Assembly (NCBI GenBank): GCA_964251965.1
Contig: CAXULQ010000001.1
Coordinates: forward strand, 434,001-498,000
Reading direction: 5' to 3'
DNA from: Mucilaginibacter_A sp964251965
GTDB lineage: Bacteria > Bacteroidota > Bacteroidia > Sphingobacteriales > Sphingobacteriaceae
DNA length: 64,000 bases
A program made the position numbers and the translations under genes. How positions within the stretch are numbered: position 1 is the first letter of the stretch; each line of letters begins with the position of its first letter. The notes under the pieces were generated by a model. The model was not told the DNA's origin and searched no databases. It saw nothing but the letters and a program-made list of their open reading frames with translations. Below are positions 8,650 to 17,858 of the stretch, piece by piece.

Positions 8650-9776
8650 TGAAGATAGAAACCATTGCGGTACATGCCGGAAACCAGTTGGACGCAGGAA
8701 ATAAAGCCGTGATCCAGCCGATAACTTTGTCCACCACTTTTGAACGTGCCGAAGATGGTTCCTTTCCAACCGGTTATTCTTATAGCCGTAGCAATAACCC
8801 AAACCGAAACTCGCTGGAAAACGTGTTGGCAAAACTGGAAAACGGTGCTGCCGCCGCTGCTTTTTCTTCCGGAAATGCGGCCGGGATGACTATTTTTCAA
8901 TCTTTAGAACCTGGGAGCCATTTGATTTGTCCAAGCGATATGTACCACGGTTTGCGCAATCAGTTAAAAAACGTTTTTGCTGATAAATTGGAGTTTGATT
9001 TTATTGATTTGGGCGATCTGGAATTGGTAAAAGCAAGCATCAAACCAAACACAAAACTGATTTGGATGGAAACGCCTTCCAATCCGCTTTTAAAACTTAC
9101 AGATATTGCGGCCATTGTTGCCATCGCCAAAAAAGCATCGATAAAAACAGCATGTGATAATACGTTTGCCACGCCTGTTTTGCAAAAGCCTTTGGATTTA
9201 GGTGTTGATGTAGTGATGCATTCCACCACCAAGTATTTAGGCGGGCACAGCGACGTTTTAGGCGGTGCATTGATTGCCAGAGAAGCAAATGAGTGGTGGC
9301 TGAAACTGAAACAAATACAAGAGATGGGCGGTGCAGTCCCCGCTCCTTTTGATTGTTATATGACGGTCCGCGGCATCAAAACCTTGCCTTACCGCATAAA
9401 AGGCCACGTAGAAAATGCAACAAAACTGGCTGCATTTTTAGAAAAATCAGAACGTGTTGAACGCGTTTTTTATCCCGGTTCCGCTTCTCATCCGCAATAC
9501 GAAATTGCCAAAAAGCAAATGTCGGCTGGCGGAGGCATGCTTTCCTTCCTGGTAAAAGGTGGTGCAAAAGAAGCATTGATGGTTGTAAACCAGGTCAAAA
9601 TTTTTACTCAGGCAACGAGTTTGGGCGGGGTAGAAAGTTTGATTGAACATCGTGCTTCGGTAGAAGGGCCGGATACCAAAACGCCGCAAAACCTGCTTCG
9701 CGTTTCTGTTGGATTAGAAAATGCTGATGATTTAATAGAAGATTTAGCTGCGGCTTTACAATCAATTTCAAATTAA
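8649..9776 (+). CDS. Cystathionine gamma-synthase/lyase family PLP enzyme
   Basis: A trans-sulfuration enzyme of the Cys/Met metabolism PLP family, 375 residues from the ATG at 8649. The frame is open back to 8538, but homology begins at MKIETIAVHAGNQ, so the later start is chosen. The N-terminal YSRSNNPNRN, the phosphate-binding FSSGNAAGM loop and the PLP lysine in STTKYLGGHSDV (Lys195) are all present. Length and sequence fit MetB/MetC/CGL; which reaction dominates (cystathionine synthesis, beta- or gamma-cleavage) is not decidable here. It stands just upstream of the SAM-riboswitch-controlled met operon but outside that switch. Confidence 0.9.
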   Translation: MKIETIAVHAGNQLDAGNKAVIQPITLSTTFERAEDGSFPTGYSYSRSNNPNRNSLENVLAKLENGAAAAAFSSGNAAGMTIFQSLEPGSHLICPSDMYHGLRNQLKNVFADKLEFDFIDLGDLELVKASIKPNTKLIWMETPSNPLLKLTDIAAIVAIAKKASIKTACDNTFATPVLQKPLDLGVDVVMHSTTKYLGGHSDVLGGALIAREANEWWLKLKQIQEMGGAVPAPFDCYMTVRGIKTLPYRIKGHVENATKLAAFLEKSERVERVFYPGSASHPQYEIAKKQMSAGGGMLSFLVKGGAKEALMVVNQVKIFTQATSLGGVESLIEHRASVEGPDTKTPQNLLRVSVGLENADDLIEDLAAALQSISN

Positions 9777-9787
9777 AACGAACAAAA

Positions 9788-9820
9788 TTTGGCAAAATCG
9801 AATTTCTGTTTATACATTTG
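9788..9820 (+). promoter_or_regulatory. Promoter of the metY-metX-hom leader
   Basis: TTTG at 9788-9791 and TACATTTG at 9813-9820, separated by 21 bases, fit the Bacteroidota promoter. Transcription from about 9826 would include the whole SAM riboswitch. Confidence 0.6.
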
Positions 9821-9872
9821 AAACAATATTTGGTAGCGATACCAGCTTAATCAATCCCTTTTGCAGGTTTTG

Positions 9873-9980
9873 GTTTATAAAGAAGTGGCGAGAGATCAGG
9901 CTCTGCAACCCACTGGCAACCCTCCTAACACGAGAAGGTGCCAATTCCTGGCCCGGAAAATAACCCCGGGAAATATAAAT
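9873..9980 (+). promoter_or_regulatory. SAM-I-class riboswitch upstream of metY
   Basis: The segment has the SAM-I core order: gagagatcaggctctg, then caacc, then ctggcaacc, then aaggtgccaattcctg, which is close to the GGTGCTAAWTCC signature of the class. The closing helix P1 can be drawn between TTTATA (9874-9879) and TATAAA (9974-9979). A GC-rich cccgg/ccggg hairpin lies just inside. It precedes metY by 215 bases and should lower expression of metY-metX-hom when SAM is high. How the signal is passed on (translation or termination) is not clear. Confidence 0.85.
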
Positions 9981-10195
9981 TGAAAAAAACATGTATAAAA
10001 AAAGCATTTCTTCTTTTTTCCACAGTAATCCTATAACTAATAGGACTATTTCTTATGCTGAAATTTTCGGTATCCGAATGTGTTGCTGTTAAGACAGCAA
10101 AAACAATTTGATACAAATTTCAGCTGTAAAAAAGTAGTTCATTCTGCTTATCCTATTAATCTATCAAAACCAATTAATTTTCAACACTATAAATT
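9981..10195 (+). other. Long leader between riboswitch and metY
   Basis: About 215 bases without a gene. Two small hairpins can be drawn: tcctat/atagga (10029-10045) and ttgctgt/acagcaa (10083-10100). Neither is followed by a clear T-run. No leader peptide is convincing. Confidence 0.5.
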
Positions 10196-11524
10196 ATGGC
10201 AACTCAACAAACACCTAAATTTGAAACTTTACAGCTTCATGCAGGTCAGGAAGTTGACCCGACAACCGGATCACGTGCTGTACCAATTTACCAAACAACT
10301 TCTTATGTTTTCAACAGTTCTGAGCATGGTGCAAATTTGTTCGCACTTAAAGAATTCGGAAACATTTATACCCGTTTAATGAACCCGACTACAGATGTTT
10401 TTGAAAAACGCATGGCTGCTTTAGAAGGTGGCGTAGCTGCTTTGGCAACGGCATCCGGGCAAGCGGCGCAGTTTATCGCTTTAAATAATATCCTGCAAAC
10501 GGGCGATAACTTTGTTACTTCACCTTTTCTTTACGGAGGTAGTCATAACCAATTTAAAGTTGCTTTTAAACGGTTAGGGATTGAAGCCCGTTTTGCAAAA
10601 GACGATACGGCAGCAAGTATCGAAGCTTTGATCAATGCCCAAACGAAAGCCATTTATTTAGAAACAATCGGCAACCCGGAATTTAATATTCCTGATTTTA
10701 AAGCCATATCTGCTGTTGCTAAAAAACATGATTTGCCAATTATAGTTGACAATACGTTTGGTGCTGGCGGTTACTTGTTTCGCCCGTTGGAACATGGTGC
10801 AAATATCGTAGTAGAATCGGCCACAAAATGGATTGGCGGACATGGAACCAGTATTGGCGGCGTAATTGTAGATGGCGGAAATTACAATTGGGGAAATGGT
10901 AAGTTTCCGCAGTTTTCTGAACCGGCCGAAGGTTATCATGGCATTGTTTTCTCTGATATTTTTGGTGTGAACAGTACAATGGGCAACATCCAGTTTATCA
11001 TTCGTGCCCGTGTAGAAGGTTTGCGCGATTTTGGCCCGTCGCAATCTCCATTTAATTCTTTTTTGATGTTGCAGGGAATAGAAACGCTTTCTTTACGGGT
11101 ACAAAGGCATGCAGAAAATGCTTTGGAACTGGCCAAATGGTTAGAAGCACATCCTCAAGTAGAAAAAGTAAATTATCCGGGACTGGAATCTTCTCCTTAT
11201 AATACTCTCGCCAAAAAATATTTGAAAAACGGTTTCGGCGCGGTATTATCTTTTGAACTGAAAGGTGAAAAAGAACAGGTGATCCATTTTGTAGATAGCT
11301 TAAAATTAGTTAGTCATTTAGCCAATGTTGGCGATACTAAAACTTTAATCATCCAGCCTTCTGCAACAACGCATCAGCAACTATCAAACGAAGAACAATT
11401 AGCGGCAGGTGTAAAACCAAACGCATTGCGTGTAGCTGTCGGGATTGAGCACATTGATGATATTAAAGCTGATTTTGAACAAGCTTTTGCTAAAATTACA
11501 CAACTGGAAACAGAGCTGGCATAA
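10196..11524 (+). CDS. metY: O-acetylhomoserine sulfhydrylase (MetY)
   Basis: MetY makes homocysteine directly from O-acetylhomoserine and sulfide. The protein has 442 residues, the longer size typical of O-acetylhomoserine aminocarboxypropyltransferases (about 425-445) rather than MetB (about 380). It shows LHAGQEVDPTTGSRAVPIYQ at the N-terminus, the ATASGQAAQ phosphate loop, the DNTFGAGGYLFRPLEHGA segment, and the PLP lysine Lys211 in SATKWIGGHGTSIGG. It is the first gene of an operon with metX and hom, which supply its substrate, under the SAM riboswitch. Confidence 0.95.
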   Translation: MATQQTPKFETLQLHAGQEVDPTTGSRAVPIYQTTSYVFNSSEHGANLFALKEFGNIYTRLMNPTTDVFEKRMAALEGGVAALATASGQAAQFIALNNILQTGDNFVTSPFLYGGSHNQFKVAFKRLGIEARFAKDDTAASIEALINAQTKAIYLETIGNPEFNIPDFKAISAVAKKHDLPIIVDNTFGAGGYLFRPLEHGANIVVESATKWIGGHGTSIGGVIVDGGNYNWGNGKFPQFSEPAEGYHGIVFSDIFGVNSTMGNIQFIIRARVEGLRDFGPSQSPFNSFLMLQGIETLSLRVQRHAENALELAKWLEAHPQVEKVNYPGLESSPYNTLAKKYLKNGFGAVLSFELKGEKEQVIHFVDSLKLVSHLANVGDTKTLIIQPSATTHQQLSNEEQLAAGVKPNALRVAVGIEHIDDIKADFEQAFAKITQLETELA

Positions 11525-11604
11525 AGTTTAACATGCTGGCAGTAACGTTTTATTGCCGGTCTTATATTACTTAAAATGTTCTGGGCCGATACTTCATCCT
11601 GCTA

Positions 11605-12660
11605 ATGGGCTTACAAAAATTTACTTATACAAATCTTTTTACATTAGAATCCGGTAAGCAATTACATGGTTTGGAAATTGCTTATCATACTTTTGGACGC
11701 CTCAACTCAAAAAAAAATAATGTTATTTGGGTTTGTCACGCTTTAACAGCAAATTCTGATGTACTGGATTGGTGGCCGGGATTGTTCGGGGAGAAAGCCC
11801 TGTTTAACCCGCAAGAACATTTTATAGTTTGTGCCAATATTTTAGGTTCGGCTTATGGAACAACAAATCCGCTTAGTATTAATCCAAAGCGCGACGAGCC
11901 GTTTTATTTATCTTTTCCTGAATATACGATACGCGATTTAGTCAAAGCTCATCAGTTACTGGCAAACCACTTAGGAATTGAACAAATAGAAGTGTTGATT
12001 GGCGGTTCGCTGGGCGGGCAGCAAGCATTGGAATGGGCAATTTCGGAACCAGAAAGAGTAAATAAACTAATTGTTCTGGCCAGTAACGCAAAGCATTCGC
12101 CCTGGGGAATTGCGTTTAACGAATCGCAGCGTTTATGTATTACGGCTGATCCTACCTTTTATAAAAGCCAGCCAAACGGAGGAAATTTAGGGCTAAAAGC
12201 AGCACGTAGTGTGGCATTGCTTTCCTACCGTAGTTATAAAACTTACGCTGTTACCCAGGCAGACGATGACATGCAAAAAAAGGATTCTTTTAATGCGTCG
12301 TCTTACCAAAATTATCAGGGACAAAAACTGGTAAACAGGTTTAATGCCTACAGTTACTGGTACTTAACTAAAGCAATGGACAGCCACAACGTTGGCAGAA
12401 ACCGCATCAGCGTTGAGAATGCCTTGAACCGGATTAGCGCCAAAACATTAATTGTTGCAATTGCTTCTGATTTTTTATTTCCGCCTGATGAACAGCGGTT
12501 TTTACAACGCCATATTCCGGGTGCATCTTTTGCCGAAGTTGAATCATTATTTGGCCACGACGGTTTTTTAATAGAAACAGAAGCTTTAAGCAAAATTATC
12601 TATCACTTTATAAAACAAGATGTTGCAGTAAAACCAGTTGCCTTATACCGCACTGCCTAA
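11605..12660 (+). CDS. metX: Homoserine O-acetyltransferase (MetX)
   Basis: An alpha/beta-hydrolase acyltransferase that acetylates homoserine with acetyl-CoA, supplying MetY. The catalytic nucleophile is Ser135 in GGSLGGQ. The Asp lies in VAIASDFLFPPDEQ (about 288-301) and the His in LFGHDGFLIE (about 315-324). At 351 residues it has the usual family length. It lies 80 bases after metY and 4 bases before hom. A homoserine succinyltransferase role is known for some MetX proteins, but pairing with the acetylhomoserine-type MetY argues for acetyl. Confidence 0.93.
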   Translation: MGLQKFTYTNLFTLESGKQLHGLEIAYHTFGRLNSKKNNVIWVCHALTANSDVLDWWPGLFGEKALFNPQEHFIVCANILGSAYGTTNPLSINPKRDEPFYLSFPEYTIRDLVKAHQLLANHLGIEQIEVLIGGSLGGQQALEWAISEPERVNKLIVLASNAKHSPWGIAFNESQRLCITADPTFYKSQPNGGNLGLKAARSVALLSYRSYKTYAVTQADDDMQKKDSFNASSYQNYQGQKLVNRFNAYSYWYLTKAMDSHNVGRNRISVENALNRISAKTLIVAIASDFLFPPDEQRFLQRHIPGASFAEVESLFGHDGFLIETEALSKIIYHFIKQDVAVKPVALYRTA

Positions 12661-12664
12661 ACTT

Positions 12665-13861
12665 ATGAGTAAAAAATTAAATATTGGCCTTTTTGGTTTT
12701 GGCGTTGTTGGCCAGGGTTTGTATGATATTATCAAAACAAAACATTTAAACCTGGAAATAATCAAGTTTGTGATCAAGGATGGGAACAAGAAACGGTCTT
12801 TGCCACAACACTTATTTTCTACCGATAAAAACAGCATCCTCCAGAACCCGGAAATTAATACTGTTGTAGAATTAATTAATGATGCCGATGCTGCTTTCGA
12901 GATTGTTTCTGCTGCAATTAAAGCAGGCAAAAATGTAGTTTCTGCCAACAAAAGAATGATTGCGGAACATTTGGAAGAGCTGATCGACCTGTTGCATCAA
13001 TATGGTACTTCTTTATTGTACGAAGGTGCAGTTTGCGGAAGTATTCCAATCATTCGCAACCTGGAAGAATATTATGATAATGAACTGCTGTATTCAATCA
13101 GCGGTATTTTTAACGGCTCGTCCAATTACATTCTTTCAAAAGGTTTTAACGATGGCCTGGATTATCCTACCGCTTTAAAACAAGCACAGGATTTAGGTTT
13201 TGCAGAAACAGACCCAACAATGGATGTTGGCGGTTTTGATGCAAAGTTTAAATTGGTTATCGCCTCTTATCATGCTTACGGAATTGTGGTAAAACCACAG
13301 GAAGTTTTTAACCTTGGCATTGATAATTTAGCTGTACAAGATATTCAATACGCGAAGGAGAAAGATCTAAAGATCAAGCTTATACCTTTTGCTAAAAAGT
13401 TAAATGATAAACAGGTTTGTATGTATGTACTGCCCCGGTTTGTTAACAAAAAAGAATTACTTTACAACGTAGATTATGAATATAACGGTGTGATTGTTCA
13501 GGCGGCTTTTGCCGATCAGCAGTTTTTTTATGGTAAAGGTGCGGGCGGTCATCCAACCGGTTCTGCTGTACTTTCTGATATTACTGCCTTGCGTTACGAT
13601 TATCACTACGAATATAAAAAAGCTGCTGAAAGAGAAGGTTTACAATTTACCAACGAAGTTGAACTGACCATTTATTTACGTTACTACAGCGAAGAATTAG
13701 TACAAGCTTTAAGCTTTGGGCATATAGCAGAACGCTTTTATTCAGACCACTTTAAATTTATAACAGGAACTGTAAAACTTACAAATCTGATTGACCAGGA
13801 ACACCGTATATTGAAAGACAAGGCTTTTATAGCTGTTATTAGCTCGGTATCTACCAGGTAA
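12665..13861 (+). CDS. hom: Homoserine dehydrogenase
   Basis: This enzyme reduces aspartate semialdehyde to homoserine, the branch point to threonine and methionine. The start is taken at ATG 12665 (MSKKLNIGLFGFGVVGQG), 4 bases after metX; the frame extends upstream to 12638 but into metX. The Rossmann GFGVVGQG motif is at residues 9-16. SANKRMIAEH and the catalytic-domain segment GIFNGSSNYILSKGF follow. At 398 residues it lacks a clear C-terminal ACT domain copy of the standard type, although the end (about 320-398) could hold a degenerate one. Aspartate kinase is encoded separately at 60165. Confidence 0.92.
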   Translation: MSKKLNIGLFGFGVVGQGLYDIIKTKHLNLEIIKFVIKDGNKKRSLPQHLFSTDKNSILQNPEINTVVELINDADAAFEIVSAAIKAGKNVVSANKRMIAEHLEELIDLLHQYGTSLLYEGAVCGSIPIIRNLEEYYDNELLYSISGIFNGSSNYILSKGFNDGLDYPTALKQAQDLGFAETDPTMDVGGFDAKFKLVIASYHAYGIVVKPQEVFNLGIDNLAVQDIQYAKEKDLKIKLIPFAKKLNDKQVCMYVLPRFVNKKELLYNVDYEYNGVIVQAAFADQQFFYGKGAGGHPTGSAVLSDITALRYDYHYEYKKAAEREGLQFTNEVELTIYLRYYSEELVQALSFGHIAERFYSDHFKFITGTVKLTNLIDQEHRILKDKAFIAVISSVSTR

Positions 13862-13879
13862 AATAAGCTTAAAAAGTAT

Positions 13880-13912
13880 TGATAAAAGTTTTGTAGTAGA
13901 TTTCTTTTATCA
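13880..13912. repeat. Partial inverted motif pair after hom
   Basis: TGATAAAAG (13880-13888) and CTTTTATCA (13904-13912) are reverse complements built from the inner half of the dispersed motif. The pair lies between the hom stop and a regular terminator. Confidence 0.5.
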
Positions 13913-13917
13913 GTTGT

Positions 13918-13955
13918 TAAAAGAGGTGCTCCTGGTCAGGGCCCTCTTTTTTTGT
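13918..13955 (+). terminator. Rho-independent terminator of the metY-metX-hom operon
   Basis: Aaaagagg and cctctttt arms enclose a 16-base loop and end in a run of T residues. Confidence 0.75.
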
Positions 13956-13989
13956 GTTTATTGTTTAGTAAGGCGTACGGCAAATTTTC

Positions 13990-13997
13990 TATGTTTG
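13990..13997 (+). promoter_or_regulatory. Candidate -7 box upstream of the GT87 gene
   Basis: TATGTTTG fits TAnnTTTG. TTG at 13961 is a poor -33 partner (26-base gap), so only the -7 box is well matched. It would start a leader of about 20 bases before the ATG at 14023. Confidence 0.4.
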
Positions 13998-14022
13998 TAA
14001 ATTGTCAGCATTTATTAAATCA

Positions 14023-15195
14023 ATGTCAACTACTTTAAACTTTCTGTTTAAAAAAAGTACTGCTCTTTTTCTATGGTTTGGGCTGAGCCTGTTTGCTGCC
14101 ATTAAGCAATCGTTCAGTCACCATTATAATAACTACCTCATTTACAAATTCACTTTTTTTAATGTTGTACATCAGCATAATTTATACCTCCCTCAGCCGG
14201 AACATTATTATGATGTGAACCATTACGGACCCGTGTTTGCACTGTTCATTGCACCTTTTGTTTGGCTGCCCGACGACTTTGCCGTGATTATATGGGTAAT
14301 ATTTAATGCTTACGTTTTATATCAAGCTATCAATTATCTTCCTATAACTAATCAACATAAAATCATAGTGTTATTACTTTGTGCCCACGAATTAATGACT
14401 GCTTCTTTTAGCGAACAATTTAATCCATCAATGGCAGCCATTATTTTGCTTAGCTTTATTTTAATCAAAAAAGAAAAGGATTTTTGGGCAGCCTGTCTCA
14501 TTATTTTAGGGACATTTATTAAACTTTATGGCATTGTTGGATTAGCGTTTTTCTTTTTTTCTGACCACAAATTAAAACTGATCGTAAGTTTAGTCTTCTG
14601 GTCGGTTGTATTTTTTCTTTTGCCGATGGCTATATCTTCACCTGCTTTTATCATTCAGACTTATCGGGATTGGTTTGCTGTTTTGGTAGAAAAAGATGCA
14701 CAAAACGCAGCATCGTTAATGCAGGATATTTCCGTGATGGGCTTGGTCCGCCGGATTTTTCATCTGCCTAAAATCTCTAACACCGTAATTTTATTGCCTG
14801 CTTTGGCAATTTTCGGCTCTTCTTATTTTTTCATTAAAAAATACAAACTACTGCCTTACCAGTTACTTATTTTAAGCTCTACGCTGCTATTTACTGTTCT
14901 ATTTAGCTCAGGTTCCGAATCACCCACCTATATCATTGCTTTCGTAGGTGTTGCTATCTGGTTTGTCAATCTGCAGAAACCAGTAACCCCTTTTCAAATA
15001 GCCTTGTTGGTTTTTGCGTTTATATTGACGAGCCTCTCGCCTTCCGATCTTTTCCCCAAAAGCATTAAAACTGAATACGTTGTAAAATATGCGCTTAAAG
15101 CATTACCCTGTTTCCTGATCTGGCTGCATGTTATTTATGAAACCTGGACGAGAAGTATGACAATAGAGCCTGAAAAAATAGAATTAGCCGTATGA
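14023..15195 (+). CDS. GT87-like integral-membrane mannosyltransferase family protein
   Basis: A 390-residue polytopic membrane protein of the DUF2029/GT87 type, which uses polyprenyl-linked sugars outside the membrane. About ten hydrophobic segments are visible (for example LFLWFGLSLFAAI, FAVIIWVIFNAYVLYQAI and LKLIVSLVFWSVVFFLLPM). The acidic/aromatic loop YDVNHYGPVFALF after TM1 corresponds to the catalytic loop of the family. ATG 14023 is preferred to the TTG at 14002. Its stop overlaps the start of the next gene (ATGA), and a deacetylase follows, so the operon probably builds or modifies a surface glycan or glycolipid. Confidence 0.75.
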   Translation: MSTTLNFLFKKSTALFLWFGLSLFAAIKQSFSHHYNNYLIYKFTFFNVVHQHNLYLPQPEHYYDVNHYGPVFALFIAPFVWLPDDFAVIIWVIFNAYVLYQAINYLPITNQHKIIVLLLCAHELMTASFSEQFNPSMAAIILLSFILIKKEKDFWAACLIILGTFIKLYGIVGLAFFFFSDHKLKLIVSLVFWSVVFFLLPMAISSPAFIIQTYRDWFAVLVEKDAQNAASLMQDISVMGLVRRIFHLPKISNTVILLPALAIFGSSYFFIKKYKLLPYQLLILSSTLLFTVLFSSGSESPTYIIAFVGVAIWFVNLQKPVTPFQIALLVFAFILTSLSPSDLFPKSIKTEYVVKYALKALPCFLIWLHVIYETWTRSMTIEPEKIELAV

Positions 15196-16145
15196 AAAAG
15201 TTAGTTTCCATCGTCGTTCCTTCTTTTAATGAAGAAGGTAATGTTGAAACACTTGCCGTGCGTTTGATTGCTGTTTTTGAAAAATTGCCTTATCAATATG
15301 AAATTATTTTTGTGGATGACGGCAGCTCTGACCATACTTTAGATAAACTTAAAGCACTTGCAAACCTTGGCGAACACTTCTTTTACCTCGAACTTTCCCG
15401 TAATTTCGGGCACCAAAATGCTTTAAAAGCCGGTTACGATCATGCTTCCGGCGATTGCATTATTTGTATGGACAGCGATATGCAGCATCCGCCAGAACTA
15501 ATTCCGCAGTTTTTAGAGAAATGGGAAGAAGGATACGATGTGGTTTACACAACCCGCGAATATGCGGACGAAGCTACTTTTTTTAAGCGTAAAACTTCTG
15601 ATATTTACTACCGCATCATCAACTCTATTTCCGATACCCAATTAGAAAAGGGAACGGCAGACTTCCGTTTAATCGACCGAAAAGTAGCTAATGTATTGGC
15701 ACAAATGCCTGAAAATGGCATCTTTATGCGCGGACTAATCCGCTGGCTTGGCTTTAGGCAATATGCCATTAATTATGTTTGCGATCCTCGTTTTTCTGGC
15801 AAAAGTAAATACACTTTTAAAAGAATGGTCAATTTTGCCATCGAGGGCGTTACGGCATTCAGCGTGCGCCCTTTAAACATCGCTATCGGTATTGGCTTGT
15901 TTTTTTCTATCGCTGCCGTTTTGTATGTGCCTTATATTTTAATCAGTTATTTTTCCGGGCATGTTGTTTCTGGTTGGGCTTCCCTCCTGGCCACCGTTGT
16001 GTTTTTTGGCGGAGTACAATTAATGGTTTTAGGAATTATCGGTTTGTATTTAGGGAAACTGTTTATGCAGGCCAAACAACGGCCAAACTACATTGTCCGT
16101 TCTTCTAATCTGGTAAAAATCAACCATGATCTTATTAAGCTTTGA
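15192..16145 (+). CDS. GT2 glycosyltransferase, DPM1/ArnC-like
   Basis: A 317-residue family-2 transferase that moves a sugar from a nucleotide donor to polyprenyl phosphate. The GT-A domain starts SIVVPSFNEEGNVE, the nucleotide-binding acidic motif is VDDGSSDHT (about 43-51), and the metal-binding motif is DSDMQHPPE (about 95-103). Two C-terminal transmembrane helices (about 228-252 and 262-290) anchor it, as in ArnC/GtrB-like enzymes. It overlaps the GT87 gene upstream by 4 bases and the deacetylase downstream by 20 bases. The likely product is a lipid-linked sugar used by the GT87 partner. Confidence 0.9.
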   Translation: MKKLVSIVVPSFNEEGNVETLAVRLIAVFEKLPYQYEIIFVDDGSSDHTLDKLKALANLGEHFFYLELSRNFGHQNALKAGYDHASGDCIICMDSDMQHPPELIPQFLEKWEEGYDVVYTTREYADEATFFKRKTSDIYYRIINSISDTQLEKGTADFRLIDRKVANVLAQMPENGIFMRGLIRWLGFRQYAINYVCDPRFSGKSKYTFKRMVNFAIEGVTAFSVRPLNIAIGIGLFFSIAAVLYVPYILISYFSGHVVSGWASLLATVVFFGGVQLMVLGIIGLYLGKLFMQAKQRPNYIVRSSNLVKINHDLIKL

Positions 16146-16923
16146 TATTGAAGAATTTGATATGCCGTTTGAATACGGCAAAACCATTTCTTTTGCGGAT
16201 CAATTATCGATTTCTACAGAAGGAACCGAAAAAATTTTAGCCTTGTTAAAACAGCATGACGTAAAAGCTACCTTTTATTGCACAGCTAATTTTGCCTTAA
16301 ACAAACCGGAAGTCATTGAAAAAATTGTTGCAGATGGGCATGAAATTGCTTCCCACGGTTATTACCATTCTGATTTTAAGGTTGAACATTTAAGGCAATC
16401 AAAAGAAGCATTGGAGCAATTAACCGGTAAAAAAGTTTTAGGTTACCGCATGGCGCGAATGATGCCGGTAGATGAAAAAGAAATTTTTAATGCTGGATAT
16501 GTGTATAATTCCTCCATTAATCCAACTTGGCTCCCTGGCCGTTACAACAATTTTAAAAAGCAGCGCACGTGGTTTTACCAGGATAAAGTTTTACAATTAC
16601 CATCTTCTGTTACACCAATTATCCGTTTTCCTTTGTTTTGGCTAACTTTTCATAATCTACCAATAAGGTTAATCAAATGGCTTTGTACTCGTACTTACAA
16701 AAAAGATAGCTACTTAAACTTATATTTTCATCCCTGGGAATTTACCGATCTTGATCAGCCAGATCGCTTTAATTTTCCCAATTACGTAGTAAAAAACACG
16801 GGTGATAGGTTTGTAAAAAGGATTTTTGATTTTATCAATTGGGCAAAAAGTAAGAATTATTTATTTTCTACCACAAAAGATTTTTTAGAAACTATTAAAA
16901 CAGATAGTAATAAACTATTATGA
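16126..16923 (+). CDS. Polysaccharide deacetylase family protein (NodB-like)
   Basis: A 265-residue carbohydrate esterase family 4 domain. MILLSFDIEEFD gives the catalytic and metal-binding Asp pair, ATFYCTANFA the second strand, and HEIASHGYYHSD the His-x3-His metal site (about 80-91). There is no signal peptide, so it may act in the cytoplasm, on lipid-linked sugar as in ArnD, which also works beside an ArnC-type transferase. That parallel is an inference from context. Its ATG lies inside the end of the GT2 gene, in a different frame. Confidence 0.82.
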   Translation: MILLSFDIEEFDMPFEYGKTISFADQLSISTEGTEKILALLKQHDVKATFYCTANFALNKPEVIEKIVADGHEIASHGYYHSDFKVEHLRQSKEALEQLTGKKVLGYRMARMMPVDEKEIFNAGYVYNSSINPTWLPGRYNNFKKQRTWFYQDKVLQLPSSVTPIIRFPLFWLTFHNLPIRLIKWLCTRTYKKDSYLNLYFHPWEFTDLDQPDRFNFPNYVVKNTGDRFVKRIFDFINWAKSKNYLFSTTKDFLETIKTDSNKLL

Positions 16924-16954
16924 TTATTGTAAAATAGCTTATTACTATATATCA

Positions 16955-17695
16955 TTATATCGGTTTCGATTTTTGTATTGAATTCAAACCCTTTCTTATT
17001 TTTCTTAACATTGCTTCCAGAATCAATAGGTCATCTTCATCTTCAATACTTATTTTACTGTCAATTCCCGGTCCGGATAATTGAACTTCGTACTGTGCCG
17101 ATTTTTCATTGATAAAAGAAGCATCTACTACTTTCTTATCAATTTTTTGTGGAGAAGGTTTTTCTGCCGAAGCAACTACTTTATCTTTCGGAAGTTCGAC
17201 AACTGTTTGATCTGATATTAGTTTCTGATTATCTTCAACTATATTTGATCCATTTAATAAACCATAAGTTTTCAAGCCTTCAGCAAAATAACCGGCAACA
17301 CGGCCTGCTGTGTTTTCTTCTACACCAAACTCGCGGATTAAGATTTTATCGAGCATTTCTGTCGGCAGTTCCCGCCCTTTAAACCTATCATACAATAAAG
17401 TAAAAACCTGTGGTTTTAAAAAAGCTTTTCGCAATAAATCCATTCTTTCACTATTCGTGTAAGAATGCTTAATTAGTTTATATTCTTCTGTAATAGTAAT
17501 TAAACCTTTTTCAAAGCTTAGTAAAGAAAACTTTTGGGCAGAAGATATAATCACCATAAAACCTCCGCTTACCTTTCGCTGCATTTTTTGAGCAGCGTTT
17601 TCTACGGTACAACTTCCACCTAAAGCATCAACAGCATTTGCTAATTCGTAAGTTTTTTGAAATGAAGCTAAAGGATAGTTTAAATTTTTAGGCAT
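16955..17695 (-). CDS. Hypothetical protein, 246 residues
   Basis: I cannot name a family for this soluble protein. The first 130 residues look like two winged-helix units (LANAVDALGGSCTVENAAQ, then RKAFLKPQVFTLLYDRF), similar in style to DUF5343-type DNA-binding proteins. A low-complexity linker (about 150-195) follows, and a C-terminal segment with ISIEDEDDLLILEAMLRKI. A copy of the dispersed motif in the linker encodes ASFIN. It is monocistronic and convergent with the deacetylase operon. Confidence 0.6.
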   Translation of the reverse strand: MPKNLNYPLASFQKTYELANAVDALGGSCTVENAAQKMQRKVSGGFMVIISSAQKFSLLSFEKGLITITEEYKLIKHSYTNSERMDLLRKAFLKPQVFTLLYDRFKGRELPTEMLDKILIREFGVEENTAGRVAGYFAEGLKTYGLLNGSNIVEDNQKLISDQTVVELPKDKVVASAEKPSPQKIDKKVVDASFINEKSAQYEVQLSGPGIDSKISIEDEDDLLILEAMLRKIRKGLNSIQKSKPI

Positions 17696-17858
17696 GATAT
17701 TAAAATGATCAAAACAAAGGTATAAAATAGTTTAAAACTATCGTTAGTTTTAAATAGTAATAAATAGCTTTTTTAGTTTTTACCTTTTGTGGAGATATCT
17801 ACTTTTCGTTTTCTGTATAATTGTTACTTTTATAGAGAGATTTTAAAAAGTAAATAAA

